From contig NZ_JBEUMS010000023.1 of the NCBI RefSeq assembly GCF_040543805.1, positions 1-64,000 of the forward strand: a DNA stretch of 64,000 nucleotides, read 5' to 3'. The translations under genes and the position numbers were made by a program. This document shows positions 42,083-50,982 of the stretch, piece by piece (positions within the stretch are counted from its first letter, which is position 1; each line of letters starts with the position of its first letter). The notes under the pieces are model-generated. The model did no database searches. It worked only from the letters and a program-made list of their open reading frames with translations, and was not told the origin of the DNA. Source of the DNA: Arcicella rosea. GTDB taxonomy: Bacteria > Bacteroidota > Bacteroidia > Cytophagales > Spirosomataceae.

Positions 42083-43747
42083 TCAGCGAGTATATTTTCT
42101 TTGTCTCCAGAAATTTCTAATTACTCCCAAAACCGCTAAAATAATTACAGGAATAATTAAATTGATTGATTGCCAATAGGTTCTATCATCTTGCAGAGCT
42201 GCTTTATCTAAAGGTCTTAATTTGATTTCTTTATTTCTGGCTACAATTACCCCGTTATCATCCAATAAATAGTCAATTGCGTTCAGTACAAAATCCTTGT
42301 TGGCAAATGTATTGCCTGAATATTTATCAAAACCAAGTGGGAGAGGAGTATTGTTTTTTTTGTCAAAATCATTCGCAGGAATGTCTCCGTCTGAACAAAC
42401 AATTATTTTGGAAGCCTTTCCATCAGCTTTAAAAGTATTAAAACGTGAATCACTTGGCAGAATTCTATTTTTGTATAAAGACTCAAATTTTCCTTCTAAT
42501 AACAGCCCTACAGTTTGTACTCCTGCATTATATTGGCTTGCGTTTAAATCTTTACTGGCAAAATTGTAGCTCATAATTGCTGGAGCCTTTAGTAGCTGCG
42601 TATATTGAGACGTCATCAATAGTGGAGTTTTCGAGATTCCATTTGCACGTACAGTGTCAAGAGTACCGACATATTTTGTATAAATAGCATCTAAATTTCT
42701 AACAATTGGCGATTTCCCAAAAGTATTTATCAAAGGGAAATATTGCCATTGTGTAAGTTGAATATTAGAACGATCTCCAAAATTTCCGACGTCTAAAGGA
42801 ATCGCAGCACTCATCTGTGCATCCTTGATAAGATTTGGGTTTAAGCGAACACCATATTTGAATAATAAATCTTCTAGCCCAACACTTTGAACTTGCGCCA
42901 TGTTTCCTTCACGAGCTACAGAATCTACTTTTACAGCATCGACAAAGAAAATTGCTTTGCCACCATTCATGATAAATTGATCTATTTTGTATTTATCCTC
43001 ATCATTAAAAACTTGTTCAGGTTTCAAAACGAAAATGGCATCTAAACCGTCTAAGGTAGGTGAATTTCTTAAATCAACTGGATAAAGTTCGTAATTGGGT
43101 TTTAAAGCTCCAATTAAATCCAATTGATTCACAGCAGGCAAATTGGTATAATTGATAAAAAAGCCAATCTTCTTTTTTTCTGTAGCCGTTACTCTTTTAA
43201 TGGCAGAAGCCAATTGGTATTCTACTCCTTCGTAAGATTGATTCAGTATTTCTTGAGGAGACGATAGCTTATTGCCTTTTAATAGTAAAGTAGCAATTTC
43301 TTTGTCTTTATAAGTAATAACGGCACCCGGTAAAATTAGACTTTGTGTTCTTTTACCATCTTCATTATTGTAAACATTAGTTGGAGTAATACCTTTTTTG
43401 GCGATAGCAGCTATTTTCTCATTTCTTGTTTTTTCATCTTTATATTCAGAGTTCAGGTCGATAAAAGTATATTTAATATTTGTTCCACCGTAGATTTGAA
43501 ATTCATCAAGAGTTTCCTTTACAGCATTTTCTAAACGTTTGAAACCAGCAGGAATACCTTTTCCTGTGAGATATACTTTTACATATACTTCGTCATCTAG
43601 ATTTTGTAATAAATTTTTACTTGCTTCTGAAATAGTATAACGCTTTTCTTGGGTTAAATCTAGTCTAAAAAATAAACGACTAGCCAAGAGATTTACTCCC
43701 AGTATTGCTACAAAAATGATGATAAACTGAACGCTTTTATTTTTCAT
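42083..43747 (-). CDS. gldG: Gliding-motility ABC transporter auxiliary component GldG
   Basis: GldG works with the GldF permease and GldA ATPase in an ABC system associated with gliding motility in Bacteroidota. The 554-residue protein has an N-terminal membrane helix (about 7-25), the RLDLTQEKRYTIS segment at 29-41, a large periplasmic ABC-type-uncharacterised domain and a C-terminal helix (about 527-545). The usual gldF gene is not next to it: the upstream neighbour is a divergent LytTR gene. dnaN follows 212 bp downstream. Confidence 0.9.
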   Translation of the reverse strand: MKNKSVQFIIIFVAILGVNLLASRLFFRLDLTQEKRYTISEASKNLLQNLDDEVYVKVYLTGKGIPAGFKRLENAVKETLDEFQIYGGTNIKYTFIDLNSEYKDEKTRNEKIAAIAKKGITPTNVYNNEDGKRTQSLILPGAVITYKDKEIATLLLKGNKLSSPQEILNQSYEGVEYQLASAIKRVTATEKKKIGFFINYTNLPAVNQLDLIGALKPNYELYPVDLRNSPTLDGLDAIFVLKPEQVFNDEDKYKIDQFIMNGGKAIFFVDAVKVDSVAREGNMAQVQSVGLEDLLFKYGVRLNPNLIKDAQMSAAIPLDVGNFGDRSNIQLTQWQYFPLINTFGKSPIVRNLDAIYTKYVGTLDTVRANGISKTPLLMTSQYTQLLKAPAIMSYNFASKDLNASQYNAGVQTVGLLLEGKFESLYKNRILPSDSRFNTFKADGKASKIIVCSDGDIPANDFDKKNNTPLPLGFDKYSGNTFANKDFVLNAIDYLLDDNGVIVARNKEIKLRPLDKAALQDDRTYWQSINLIIPVIILAVLGVIRNFWRQRKYTR

Positions 43748-43991
43748 TTAATTTCTAAAGAATTTTCCTTCTCTTGACTTCAATTGTGATTAGAATCTCA
43801 AAAGGTGTTTATGTTTTACACAGGTATACAAAATTAGTATTTATCTTTTGATTAATTCATTTTAAACGAAGGTTGAAGCAAAACTGTATTGAGAATAAAA
43901 AAAAGATAAAGTTTTGTTTCCCTCCCGTTTCGTATTTACGACTAATACTTCAGAAACTTTAGCATTACCACTAACCACAAAAACTGAGTAT

Positions 43992-44372
43992 ATGTCATCA
44001 TTGATAGTTCGTTCCAATTTTGAATTAATTGTAGATTCAAAAAAAAGTTTAGCATTAATAATAGAACAAATAATCATGTTAGAAGCAGAAAGTAATTACA
44101 CTTTAATCCATACAAAAGATGGAAATAGTTGCTTGTATGCAAGGTGTATTAATGCTTTTGACGAAGAGTTGGCAAAATACGGTTTTTTGCGTGTACACAA
44201 ATCTTACATTATAAATCCTAAATATGTACTGGATTATGTTAGTAAAGAAAGTAAAATAGTACTTGAAAATAATTTATTTGCACCTGTTGCAAGAAGAAAA
44301 AAAAGTATGATAAGAGTCTCGTCAATTCGTAAAATTGTTGGGAAATACCCTCGAATGAATATTAATCTCTAA
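43992..44372 (+). CDS. Stand-alone LytTR DNA-binding regulator
   Basis: The product is a transcription regulator with a LytTR domain but no receiver domain. From the ATG at 43992 it has 126 residues. The open frame extends to a TTG at 43914, so the true start is uncertain. The domain occupies most of the protein, with EAESNYTLIHTKDG and FLRVHKSYIINPKYV as its hallmark segments. It has no kinase partner nearby. It is divergent from gldG (gap about 245 bp) and ends at a terminator. Confidence 0.85.
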   Translation: MSSLIVRSNFELIVDSKKSLALIIEQIIMLEAESNYTLIHTKDGNSCLYARCINAFDEELAKYGFLRVHKSYIINPKYVLDYVSKESKIVLENNLFAPVARRKKSMIRVSSIRKIVGKYPRMNINL

Positions 44373-44392
44373 ATCTATCTCTTACAATTGCT

Positions 44393-44424
44393 AGGCAGTA
44401 ATCTATTAAAAATAGTTACTGCCT
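44393..44424 (+). terminator. Terminator of the LytTR gene
   Basis: AGGCAGTAA and TTACTGCCT pair around an AT-rich loop (with an inner CTAT/ATAG extension) and are followed by TATTTG. Confidence 0.8.
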
Positions 44425-44479
44425 TATTTGTTTAAAAGGTGTTAGGTTTGAGTAAAATCAAATACCAATTTCTAAACCT

Positions 44480-44511
44480 TTTGGAAAATAGAATTATGTA
44501 GCCTATCTTTG
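44480..44511 (+). promoter_or_regulatory. Promoter of the surface-sugar cluster
   Basis: TTTG (44480-44483) and TATCTTTG (44504-44511) are spaced 20 bp, matching the Bacteroidota -33/-7 layout. The leader to the cupin gene is about 190 nt. Confidence 0.6.
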
Positions 44512-44710
44512 AAATAGCTACTTTTAAGTGTAAAGTATTTAAGCTTTGCACAATCTTAAAAAACTATTTAGTAATTAGACAGATTTAGCTGTTTACTTTA
44601 TCTAAATAAACGATGCTCATGAGCATTCCGTTTTTATCCAATTCAGAGTATTATTAATTAAACCATCAATGTTATTTAGCTTAATTCTACTTAAGCTTCA
44701 TAGCTTTCGT

Positions 44711-45130
44711 ATGGAAAAAACAAAATTTTCAATGAGTAAATTTCTTGAATTACAATGTTTTGATTCTGAATCAGGTTCTCTAACAGTCTTTGAAAAACAC
44801 CTTCCGGGAAGTATAAAAAGAGTTTTTTATATTCATTGTGAAGAAGGAAAGGTGAGGGGTGGACATCGTCATAAAAAAACGTGGCAAGCAATTACTTGTT
44901 TGACGGGTAGTTGTAGAATTTATATAAATAACGGACAACATGAACAAGAATACTTCTTGTTTTCACCTAATCAATGTATTATTCTTCAGCCAGAAGATTG
45001 GCATATTATGGACTCTTTCTCAAAATCCTGCATTCTTTTAGTATTAGCAAATGAATTATATGATCCTAGTGATTATATTGATGAACCTTATGAATTAAAA
45101 ACAATGAAAAATGCAGATACCATTTCTTAG
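44711..45130 (+). CDS. Sugar 3,4-ketoisomerase, FdtA/QdtA family cupin
   Basis: The family converts dTDP-4-keto-6-deoxyglucose to the 3-keto isomer on the way to dTDP-3-amino-3,6-dideoxyhexoses. The 139-residue cupin contains RGGHRHKKTWQAI, whose His pair lies in the active site, and LQPEDWHIM near the C-terminal strand. The start is taken as the ATG at 44711; 44669 and 44732 are alternatives. It overlaps the aminotransferase by 20 bp, a pairing typical of FdtA-FdtB or QdtA-QdtB. Confidence 0.83.
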   Translation: MEKTKFSMSKFLELQCFDSESGSLTVFEKHLPGSIKRVFYIHCEEGKVRGGHRHKKTWQAITCLTGSCRIYINNGQHEQEYFLFSPNQCIILQPEDWHIMDSFSKSCILLVLANELYDPSDYIDEPYELKTMKNADTIS

Positions 45131-46199
45131 TTTAAAATTAATAAATAAGCCGTTTGAAGTAGAAATTCAAAATATTGTAAAAGAAGTTGTTGAAAAAGGA
45201 TGGTATATCCTTGGTGAGAAAGGTAAAGAATTTGAACAGAACTTTGCAAAATTTTGTGGCGTTAAACACTGTTTTGGTGTTGCTAATGGTTTAGATGCTT
45301 TAATTATCATTTTAAAAGCATGTAATTTCCCTCCATCCTCTGAGATTATTGTAGCAGCGAATACTTATATTGCTACGATTCTAGCAATTAAACAAGCTGG
45401 GTATATTCCAGTTTTGGTTGAACCTTCTTTAGAAACATACTTAATTGATTCTGATAACATTGAAAAAGTAATCAATTCAAAGACTAAAGCAATTTTAGTT
45501 ACCCATCTCTATGGCAAATGTTGTGATATGAATAGTATTTCTCATATTGCCCAAAAATACAATCTTCATGTTTTTGAAGATGCTGCTCAGGCTCATGGTG
45601 CCAGATATGAAGGAAAAATAGCGGGAAATTTGTCTGATGCAGCGGGCTTTAGTTTTTACCCTTCTAAAAATTTAGGAGCATTAGGTGATGCTGGGGCAAT
45701 TACGACTAATAATGATGAATTGGCTGAAAAAATCTTAGCTTTAAGGAATTATGGTTCAAGTAAAAAGTATGTATTTGATTATCAAGGCTTAAATAGTAGA
45801 TTGGATGAAATCCAAGCAGCAATACTGAATCTTAAGCTTCAGCAACTTAATTTGGATAATCAATATAGGCGAGAGATTGCTTGTACTTATCTAAATCAGA
45901 TTAAAAATGATAAAGTTATTTTGCCTAATATTGATACAATTAATGACGATGTTTGGCATTTATTTATATTAAGAACTGAGTATAGAGATAATTTGATAAA
46001 ATTTTTGAATTCAAAAGGAATTGGCACTGATATTCACTATCCAATCCCTCCTCACAAACAAAAAGCCTTTGAAGAGTGGAATGATAAATCATTACCCATT
46101 ACAGAAAAAATCCATAATGAAGTAGTTAGTATCCCACTAAATACAGCTTTGACTGAAAACGAAATTAATTATATCGTAGAAACGATAAATTCATACTAA
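45111..46199 (+). CDS. DegT/DnrJ/EryC1 family PLP-dependent sugar aminotransferase
   Basis: It would aminate a dTDP-3-keto-6-deoxyhexose made by the upstream cupin (FdtB/QdtB-like role). The 362 residues include the GVANGLDAL cofactor-phosphate segment (about 55-63), EDAAQAHGA (about 157-165) and the PLP lysine in YPSKNLGALGD (about 181-191). The C-terminal DIHYPIPPH is typical. rmlA and rmlB, needed to supply dTDP-4-keto-6-deoxyglucose, are not in the window. Confidence 0.9.
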   Translation: MQIPFLSLKLINKPFEVEIQNIVKEVVEKGWYILGEKGKEFEQNFAKFCGVKHCFGVANGLDALIIILKACNFPPSSEIIVAANTYIATILAIKQAGYIPVLVEPSLETYLIDSDNIEKVINSKTKAILVTHLYGKCCDMNSISHIAQKYNLHVFEDAAQAHGARYEGKIAGNLSDAAGFSFYPSKNLGALGDAGAITTNNDELAEKILALRNYGSSKKYVFDYQGLNSRLDEIQAAILNLKLQQLNLDNQYRREIACTYLNQIKNDKVILPNIDTINDDVWHLFILRTEYRDNLIKFLNSKGIGTDIHYPIPPHKQKAFEEWNDKSLPITEKIHNEVVSIPLNTALTENEINYIVETINSY

Positions 46200-46212
46200 A
46201 CCATTTTATTTT

Positions 46213-47115
46213 ATGTTATTATCAGTTGTCATTCCAGTTTATAGAGGTGCAAAAACTATTGGGAAACTGGTTGAGAAACTTCACGAAGAACTGAATCAGT
46301 ATAGTTTTGAAATTGTATTGGTTAATGACGGAAGCCCAGATGATTCAGAACAAGTTTGTTTAGCATTATCAAAAAAATACAAAAATATTACCTTTGTTTC
46401 ATTACGAAAAAACTTTGGTGAATTTAATGCTGTAATGTGTGGATTAAATCATGTTCGTGGTGATTATGCAGTAATGATTGACGATGACTTCCAAAACCCT
46501 CCATCTGAAATTATTAAATTGTTAGAAGAAGCTGAGAAAACTGGACATGAAGTAATTTATACTTATTACTCAGATAAAAAACATAGTATTTTTAGGAATT
46601 TTGGCAGTTGGTTGGTCAATCAACTTGCTACAAGGTTGCTAAATAAGCCAAAAGGACTTTATTTGTCTAGTTTTAAGCTGATTAGCAAAGATATTGTCAA
46701 CGAAATTTGTCACTATAAAGGACCATTTCCATATATTGATGGAATAATTTTTAGTGTGGTATCTAATGTTGGAAGCGTTCATGTGGAACATTCAGAAAGA
46801 GAAGAAGGACGCTCAAATTATACTTTTAGTAAATTGTCAGTACTTTTTCTCACAATTATTTTTGGCTATTCTATTCTTCCTGCAAGGTTTATTTTACTTT
46901 CTGGCTTTTTCTTGATTTTACTTTCTTTATTACTTTTTGGCTTAGATATTTGGGGAGTAATGTCTCAATACTCAATTACAGTTTTTATGTTTTTTGGTGG
47001 AGTACAGTTAATGTCACTTGGTATTATTGGTGAATACATGGGAAGGATGTTCTTAACCCAAAATAATTACCCACAATATTCTGTGAAATATAAAGTTTTG
47101 AGTCATGCTGAATAG
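46213..47115 (+). CDS. Glycosyltransferase family 2, polyprenyl-phosphate (DPM1/ArnC-like)
   Basis: The enzyme probably transfers a sugar to a polyprenyl phosphate at the cytoplasmic membrane face. The 300 residues have an N-terminal GT-A domain with VVIPVYRGAKTI, VNDGSPDDS (about 35-43) and IDDDFQNP (about 88-95, metal-binding DDD), then two C-terminal transmembrane helices (about 225-250 and 258-280). It starts 13 bp after the aminotransferase and overlaps the methyltransferase start by 11 bp. Confidence 0.88.
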   Translation: MLLSVVIPVYRGAKTIGKLVEKLHEELNQYSFEIVLVNDGSPDDSEQVCLALSKKYKNITFVSLRKNFGEFNAVMCGLNHVRGDYAVMIDDDFQNPPSEIIKLLEEAEKTGHEVIYTYYSDKKHSIFRNFGSWLVNQLATRLLNKPKGLYLSSFKLISKDIVNEICHYKGPFPYIDGIIFSVVSNVGSVHVEHSEREEGRSNYTFSKLSVLFLTIIFGYSILPARFILLSGFFLILLSLLLFGLDIWGVMSQYSITVFMFFGGVQLMSLGIIGEYMGRMFLTQNNYPQYSVKYKVLSHAE

Positions 47116-47887
47116 TAATATTGAGGAATACAAAGTGATGTTTGAGGCTGAAGAAAAGCTTTGGTGGTATCGTATTTTACACGAAAAAGTTTTGGCAGAA
47201 ATTACTCAAAAGTATCCTGAAAATTATCAATTAAATATCTTAGATATAGGTTGTGGAACGGGTGGATTGATGAGCTTTTTAATCAAAAAAGGATTTCAAA
47301 ATATTCAAGGAATAGATTATTCTGAAGCAGCTATTTCTTTTTGTAAGGAACGAAATTTGAATGTTCGAAGATTTGATATTAACTTCTTGGATGAATTTAC
47401 AAACTCAAATAAGTTTGATGTGATTATCTGTAATGATGTTTTTTACTGTTTAGAGAATGCCCAAATTGTCAATATTTTTCATGCGATACATGGTTTGCTA
47501 AAAGATGATGCCATTTTTATTTCTAATAATAATGCTTTTAATATTTTTTGGGGAACACACGATATTGCTGTTGGTGGAAAACAAAGATTTACATTTCATG
47601 ACATTGAGACTTTATTACCAAAAGAATTGCTGACGATTGATTATTACTCTTATTGGACATGGTTTTTATCTCCTTTAGTCTTAGCTGTAAGATTAAGCCA
47701 ACGATTGGGAATTGCATTAAAATTAATTGATACAAAAAATGTAGTTTCAGATGTTGAAGTACCTTCCAATTTCATTAACTCATTTTTCTATCACTTAGTA
47801 AAAATTGAGGAAAAGATACTTAAAAAAGGCTTTTTCGGAAGTTCTTTATTTATGATGATTTCAAAGAAAAACGGGCTGGTTTCTTAA
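47105..47887 (+). CDS. Class I SAM-dependent methyltransferase
   Basis: The 260-residue product has motif I LDIGCGTGGL (about 48-57), IQGIDYSEAAISFC (motif II region, about 71-84) and VIICNDVFYCLE (about 104-115). The start overlaps the glycosyltransferase gene, so it probably methylates the sugar or lipid-linked product of this cluster. It could otherwise act on an unrelated substrate. A terminator hairpin spans its stop codon. Confidence 0.85.
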   Translation: MLNSNIEEYKVMFEAEEKLWWYRILHEKVLAEITQKYPENYQLNILDIGCGTGGLMSFLIKKGFQNIQGIDYSEAAISFCKERNLNVRRFDINFLDEFTNSNKFDVIICNDVFYCLENAQIVNIFHAIHGLLKDDAIFISNNNAFNIFWGTHDIAVGGKQRFTFHDIETLLPKELLTIDYYSYWTWFLSPLVLAVRLSQRLGIALKLIDTKNVVSDVEVPSNFINSFFYHLVKIEEKILKKGFFGSSLFMMISKKNGLVS

Positions 47888-47904
47888 TGAAATCAGCCCG
47901 TTTT
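47868..47904. terminator. Terminator overlapping the methyltransferase stop
   Basis: AAAACGGGCTGGTTTC and GAAATCAGCCCGTTTT pair around TTAAT with one G-T pair. The stem includes the last codons of the methyltransferase and also suits the convergent YitT gene. Confidence 0.85.
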
Positions 47905-47917
47905 GAGTAAAATAATT

Positions 47918-48814
47918 TTAATGTAAAGGTAATTTTTTAATCATTCCACCTTTTACATCATTAATACTTTGTTGTATAATGAAAGCTGATTTATCAATGT
48001 TTTCTATTTCATCTGTGAGTTTCTGAATTTCCAGACGAGTAACTACGGTATAGATTATTTCTAAATCTTCATTGAGCTGTCCTCTTTTTCCAAAGCCTCT
48101 TTTTCCATTGAAAATGGTTACTCCACGTCCTAATTTTTCAATAATTACTTTTCTGACAGCTTCGCTATGTTCTGTGATGATTGTTACTCCCGTAAATTCT
48201 TCAAGACCATGAATTAAAAAGTCGATGGTTTTAGACGCTCCCAAATAAGTAAGCATCGCATACATTGCCGTTTCGATGTTTATTAAAATTGCTGCAGCCG
48301 AGAATATAATTACGTTGATAACAATGATAACGTCACCAACACTCAATACTGTTTTACGGCTAATAAATAGGGCAAGTACTTCTGTTCCGTCTAGCACACA
48401 GCCACCACGAATGGAAAGTCCGATTCCTGCACCAAGAAAGAAACCTCCAAAAACAGCAATTAGTAGTTTATCCGTAGTAACAATTGGGAAAGAAATAAAT
48501 GTCAAGCTCAGTGCCAAAAGTCCAATTGCTATTAATGTTTTTATTGCGAAAACTTTTGATACTTGAGTGTATGCCAACCAAATGAAAGGTAGGTTTACAA
48601 TGATAATTAATACAGGTAAATTGATGTCTGTTAATATATTAATCAACAGTGAAATACCAGTAACGCCTCCATCTAAAAAGTCATTTGGAAGTAAGAAACC
48701 CTTAAGCCCGAAGCTTGCAGAAAGTACACCAACGATAACCAATAAAGCATCTTTGCCATATTGAAGTACTAAATTACTTTGTTGCGAAGAATTTTGTAGA
48801 ATGTGTTTTGTCAT
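47918..48814 (-). CDS. YitT family membrane protein (DUF161/DUF2179)
   Basis: The 298-residue protein has about five transmembrane helices (about 20-210) with the LPNDFLDGGVTGISLL and GLSIRGGCVLDGTEVLAL segments typical of the family. A soluble C-terminal DUF2179 domain (about 212-290) begins TGVTIITEHSEAVRKVI. Function is unknown; family members are widespread in Firmicutes and Bacteroidota. It is transcribed alone. Confidence 0.88.
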   Translation of the reverse strand: MTKHILQNSSQQSNLVLQYGKDALLVIVGVLSASFGLKGFLLPNDFLDGGVTGISLLINILTDINLPVLIIIVNLPFIWLAYTQVSKVFAIKTLIAIGLLALSLTFISFPIVTTDKLLIAVFGGFFLGAGIGLSIRGGCVLDGTEVLALFISRKTVLSVGDVIIVINVIIFSAAAILINIETAMYAMLTYLGASKTIDFLIHGLEEFTGVTIITEHSEAVRKVIIEKLGRGVTIFNGKRGFGKRGQLNEDLEIIYTVVTRLEIQKLTDEIENIDKSAFIIQQSINDVKGGMIKKLPLH

Positions 48815-49038
48815 AATATTAGGGGTTTAATGAGCTTATTGTGCTTATGAAAATACAAAAAAACTAATAAATCAAACTACTTGACATCAATTATTACTAA
48901 TGTAATTTGGATGTTTAGTGCCAAAAGGAACTACAAGAAATGAATTCAGGAATTGAAGCAAGGAGAGCTTTAACCAGTTTTTCAATAGAAATGTACAGGT
49001 ATAACGTATAGAGGTATGTTTTATTGTGCTTAAACAAA

Positions 49039-49072
49039 ATAAAAGGCTTCCGATTTCTCAGAAGCCTTTTAT
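49039..49072 (-). terminator. Terminator of glyS
   Basis: AAAAGGCTTC and GAAGCCTTTT pair around a 10-nt loop, 21 bp beyond the glyS stop on the minus strand. Confidence 0.88.
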
Positions 49073-49092
49073 TTAGAATAAATTATGTCAAT

Positions 49093-50589
49093 TTATAATT
49101 GTTCAAATACTCTTTCCATGCTGATTGCATAGCCGATTTTTTCACGCAATTCAGAGATTTTTACTCTTTCTTGTTCCATTGTATCACGGTGACGAATTGT
49201 TACTGTTTCATCTTCCATCGTTTGATAATCAACTACAATACAGTAAGGAGTACCAATTAAATCCTGACGAGTATAGCGTTTTCCGATTGCTCCGCCGTCA
49301 TCATAAGTTGTATTGAACGAGCGTTTCAATGAATGGAAAATATCTTGTGCTTTTTCGGCTAAACCATCTTTTTTAACCAAAGGTAAAACGGCAGCTTTGA
49401 TAGGAGCAACCGATGGATGGAATTTCAAATAAGTACGTTGTTTTTCAGATTCGCCTTCACCAACAGTTTCTTCGGTATAAGCGTTGCAAAGTACTGCTAA
49501 GAACAGACGGTCAGCACCTACTGAAGTTTCAACTACATAAGGAATGTAGTTTCCATAAGGTTTACCATTTTCGTCAAGGTCGGCATCAAAATATTGTTGT
49601 TTTTTCTTTGAAAGCGTTTGGTGCGCAGTTAAATCGAAAGCAGTTCTTGAGTGAATACCTTCCATTTCTTTGAAACCGAATGGGAATTGGTATTCAATAT
49701 CCACCGCTGCATTGGCATAGTGAGCCAATTTTTCGTGGTCGTGGAATTTTAATTTTTCAGCAGGTAAACCAATGGCTTTATGGAATTTCAAACGAGTTTC
49801 TTTCCAAGCATTATACCATTCCATTTCAGTACCGGGGCGGCAGAAAAATTGCATTTCCATTTGTTCAAATTCACGCATACGGAAAATGAAGTTACGAGCT
49901 ACAATTTCGTTACGGAAAGCTTTACCGATTTGAGCAATTCCAAAAGGAATTTTCATACGGCCAGACTTCTGAACGTTCAAGAAATTTACAAAAATACCTT
50001 GTGCTGTTTCTGGACGTAAGTAAATCAAAGAAGCATCTTCAGAAACCGCACCAACTTGGGTAGAGAACATCAAATTGAACTGACGTACTTCTGTCCAGTT
50101 GCCAGTACCTGAAATTGGGCATTTGATATTTTCATCAATAATCAATTGACGAACGCCATCCAATTCACCAGCATCTAATAATCTTGCCATTTCTTGCAAC
50201 AAAGCTTTTCCTTTTTCAGGATTGCCTTCTGCTTCGTATTGTTCGGCTTTCGCTTCCAATAATTGGTCGGCACGATAACGCTTTTTAGAATCTTTGTTAT
50301 CAATCATTGGGTCATTGAACGAATCAACATGACCAGAAGCTTTCCAAGTAAGCGGGTGCATAAAGATTGAAGCATCAATCCCAACAACGTTGTCGTTCAA
50401 CATCGTCATGGCTTTCCACCACAAAGTTTTAAGATTGTTTTTCAACTCAACTCCGTTTTGACCATAATCATAAACGGCTTGAAGACCATCATAAATTTCA
50501 GAAGAAGGAAACACAAAGCCATATTCTTTGGCGTGCGAAATGATTTCTTTTAGCGTGGAAGCAGTATCTTGTTGTTTTTGTTCAGCCAT
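49093..50589 (-). CDS. glyS: Glycyl-tRNA synthetase, dimeric (archaeal/eukaryotic-like) type
   Basis: It charges tRNA-Gly. From the ATG at 50589 it has 498 residues with an N-terminal class II catalytic core: the LWWKAM and VGIDASIFMHP segments, motif 2 around FRNEIVARNFIFRMREFEQME, motif 3 near VETSVGADR. A C-terminal anticodon-binding domain (about 385-490) follows. The longer frame to 50610 starts at TTG and adds only seven residues. A -7 box lies at 50657-50664. Confidence 0.95.
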   Translation of the reverse strand: MAEQKQQDTASTLKEIISHAKEYGFVFPSSEIYDGLQAVYDYGQNGVELKNNLKTLWWKAMTMLNDNVVGIDASIFMHPLTWKASGHVDSFNDPMIDNKDSKKRYRADQLLEAKAEQYEAEGNPEKGKALLQEMARLLDAGELDGVRQLIIDENIKCPISGTGNWTEVRQFNLMFSTQVGAVSEDASLIYLRPETAQGIFVNFLNVQKSGRMKIPFGIAQIGKAFRNEIVARNFIFRMREFEQMEMQFFCRPGTEMEWYNAWKETRLKFHKAIGLPAEKLKFHDHEKLAHYANAAVDIEYQFPFGFKEMEGIHSRTAFDLTAHQTLSKKKQQYFDADLDENGKPYGNYIPYVVETSVGADRLFLAVLCNAYTEETVGEGESEKQRTYLKFHPSVAPIKAAVLPLVKKDGLAEKAQDIFHSLKRSFNTTYDDGGAIGKRYTRQDLIGTPYCIVVDYQTMEDETVTIRHRDTMEQERVKISELREKIGYAISMERVFEQL

Positions 50590-50656
50590 GATTTTAATTT
50601 TCTTAATCAAACATTACTCTTCAGAAAGGTAAAATTACTTCTGTTTCGCAATCATA

Positions 50657-50664
50657 CAAAGTTA
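50657..50664 (-). promoter_or_regulatory. Bacteroidota -7 box of glyS
   Basis: TAACTTTG on the minus strand lies 68 bp before the glyS ATG. Confidence 0.5.
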
Positions 50665-50759
50665 TTGCTTTTCTGGGGGAATTTTGGAATAATTCATCAA
50701 CTTGCTTGTCATAAATATTCAAATTCTCTCAAAATGAAATCTATGTGTATAAAATTTGT

Positions 50760-50767
50760 TATTTTTG
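50760..50767 (+). promoter_or_regulatory. Bacteroidota -7 box of the toxin-antitoxin operon
   Basis: TATTTTTG lies 21 bp before the antitoxin ATG at 50788. The short leader fits an autoregulated promoter. Confidence 0.5.
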
Positions 50768-50787
50768 TGTATAAAACTCAGATGATT

Positions 50788-50982
50788 ATGAGAACGAATA
50801 TTGAAATAAATGATGAAATCTTAAGAGAGATAAATCTATTAAAACCAGCTTCTTCTAAAAAAGAAATTGTAAATATCGCTTTGAAGGAGTACTTGATGTA
50901 TTTAAAACGAGTGGATTTATTAGCATTAATAGACCAAGGAATTGAATGGGAAGGTGATTTAGAGCAATGGAGAAGCCAATGA
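50788..50982 (+). CDS. VapB-type antitoxin
   Basis: This 64-residue protein begins MRTNIEINDEILREI, a ribbon-helix-helix-like N-terminus (about 1-35) that should bind the operon promoter. The C-terminal tail ends EWEGDLEQWRSQ, typical of the toxin-neutralising region of VapB (DUF2191-like) antitoxins. The start is at 50788 (50782 is possible); a much longer upstream frame is not supported. Its stop overlaps the toxin start by 4 bp (ATGA). Confidence 0.87.
   Translation: MRTNIEINDEILREINLLKPASSKKEIVNIALKEYLMYLKRVDLLALIDQGIEWEGDLEQWRSQ

Larger units (their letters stand above)
44373..44710. other. Intergenic region between LytTR gene and the sugar cluster
   Basis: The 338 bp hold the LytTR terminator at the left and a good promoter (44480-44511), then a leader of about 190 nt before the cupin gene. 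No open frame or RNA family was recognised in the leader. Confidence 0.6.

Noticed and set aside
44512..44710. Riboswitch or RNA leader before the sugar cluster
   Set aside because: The leader is long, but no known riboswitch core or stable paired structure could be recognised by eye.
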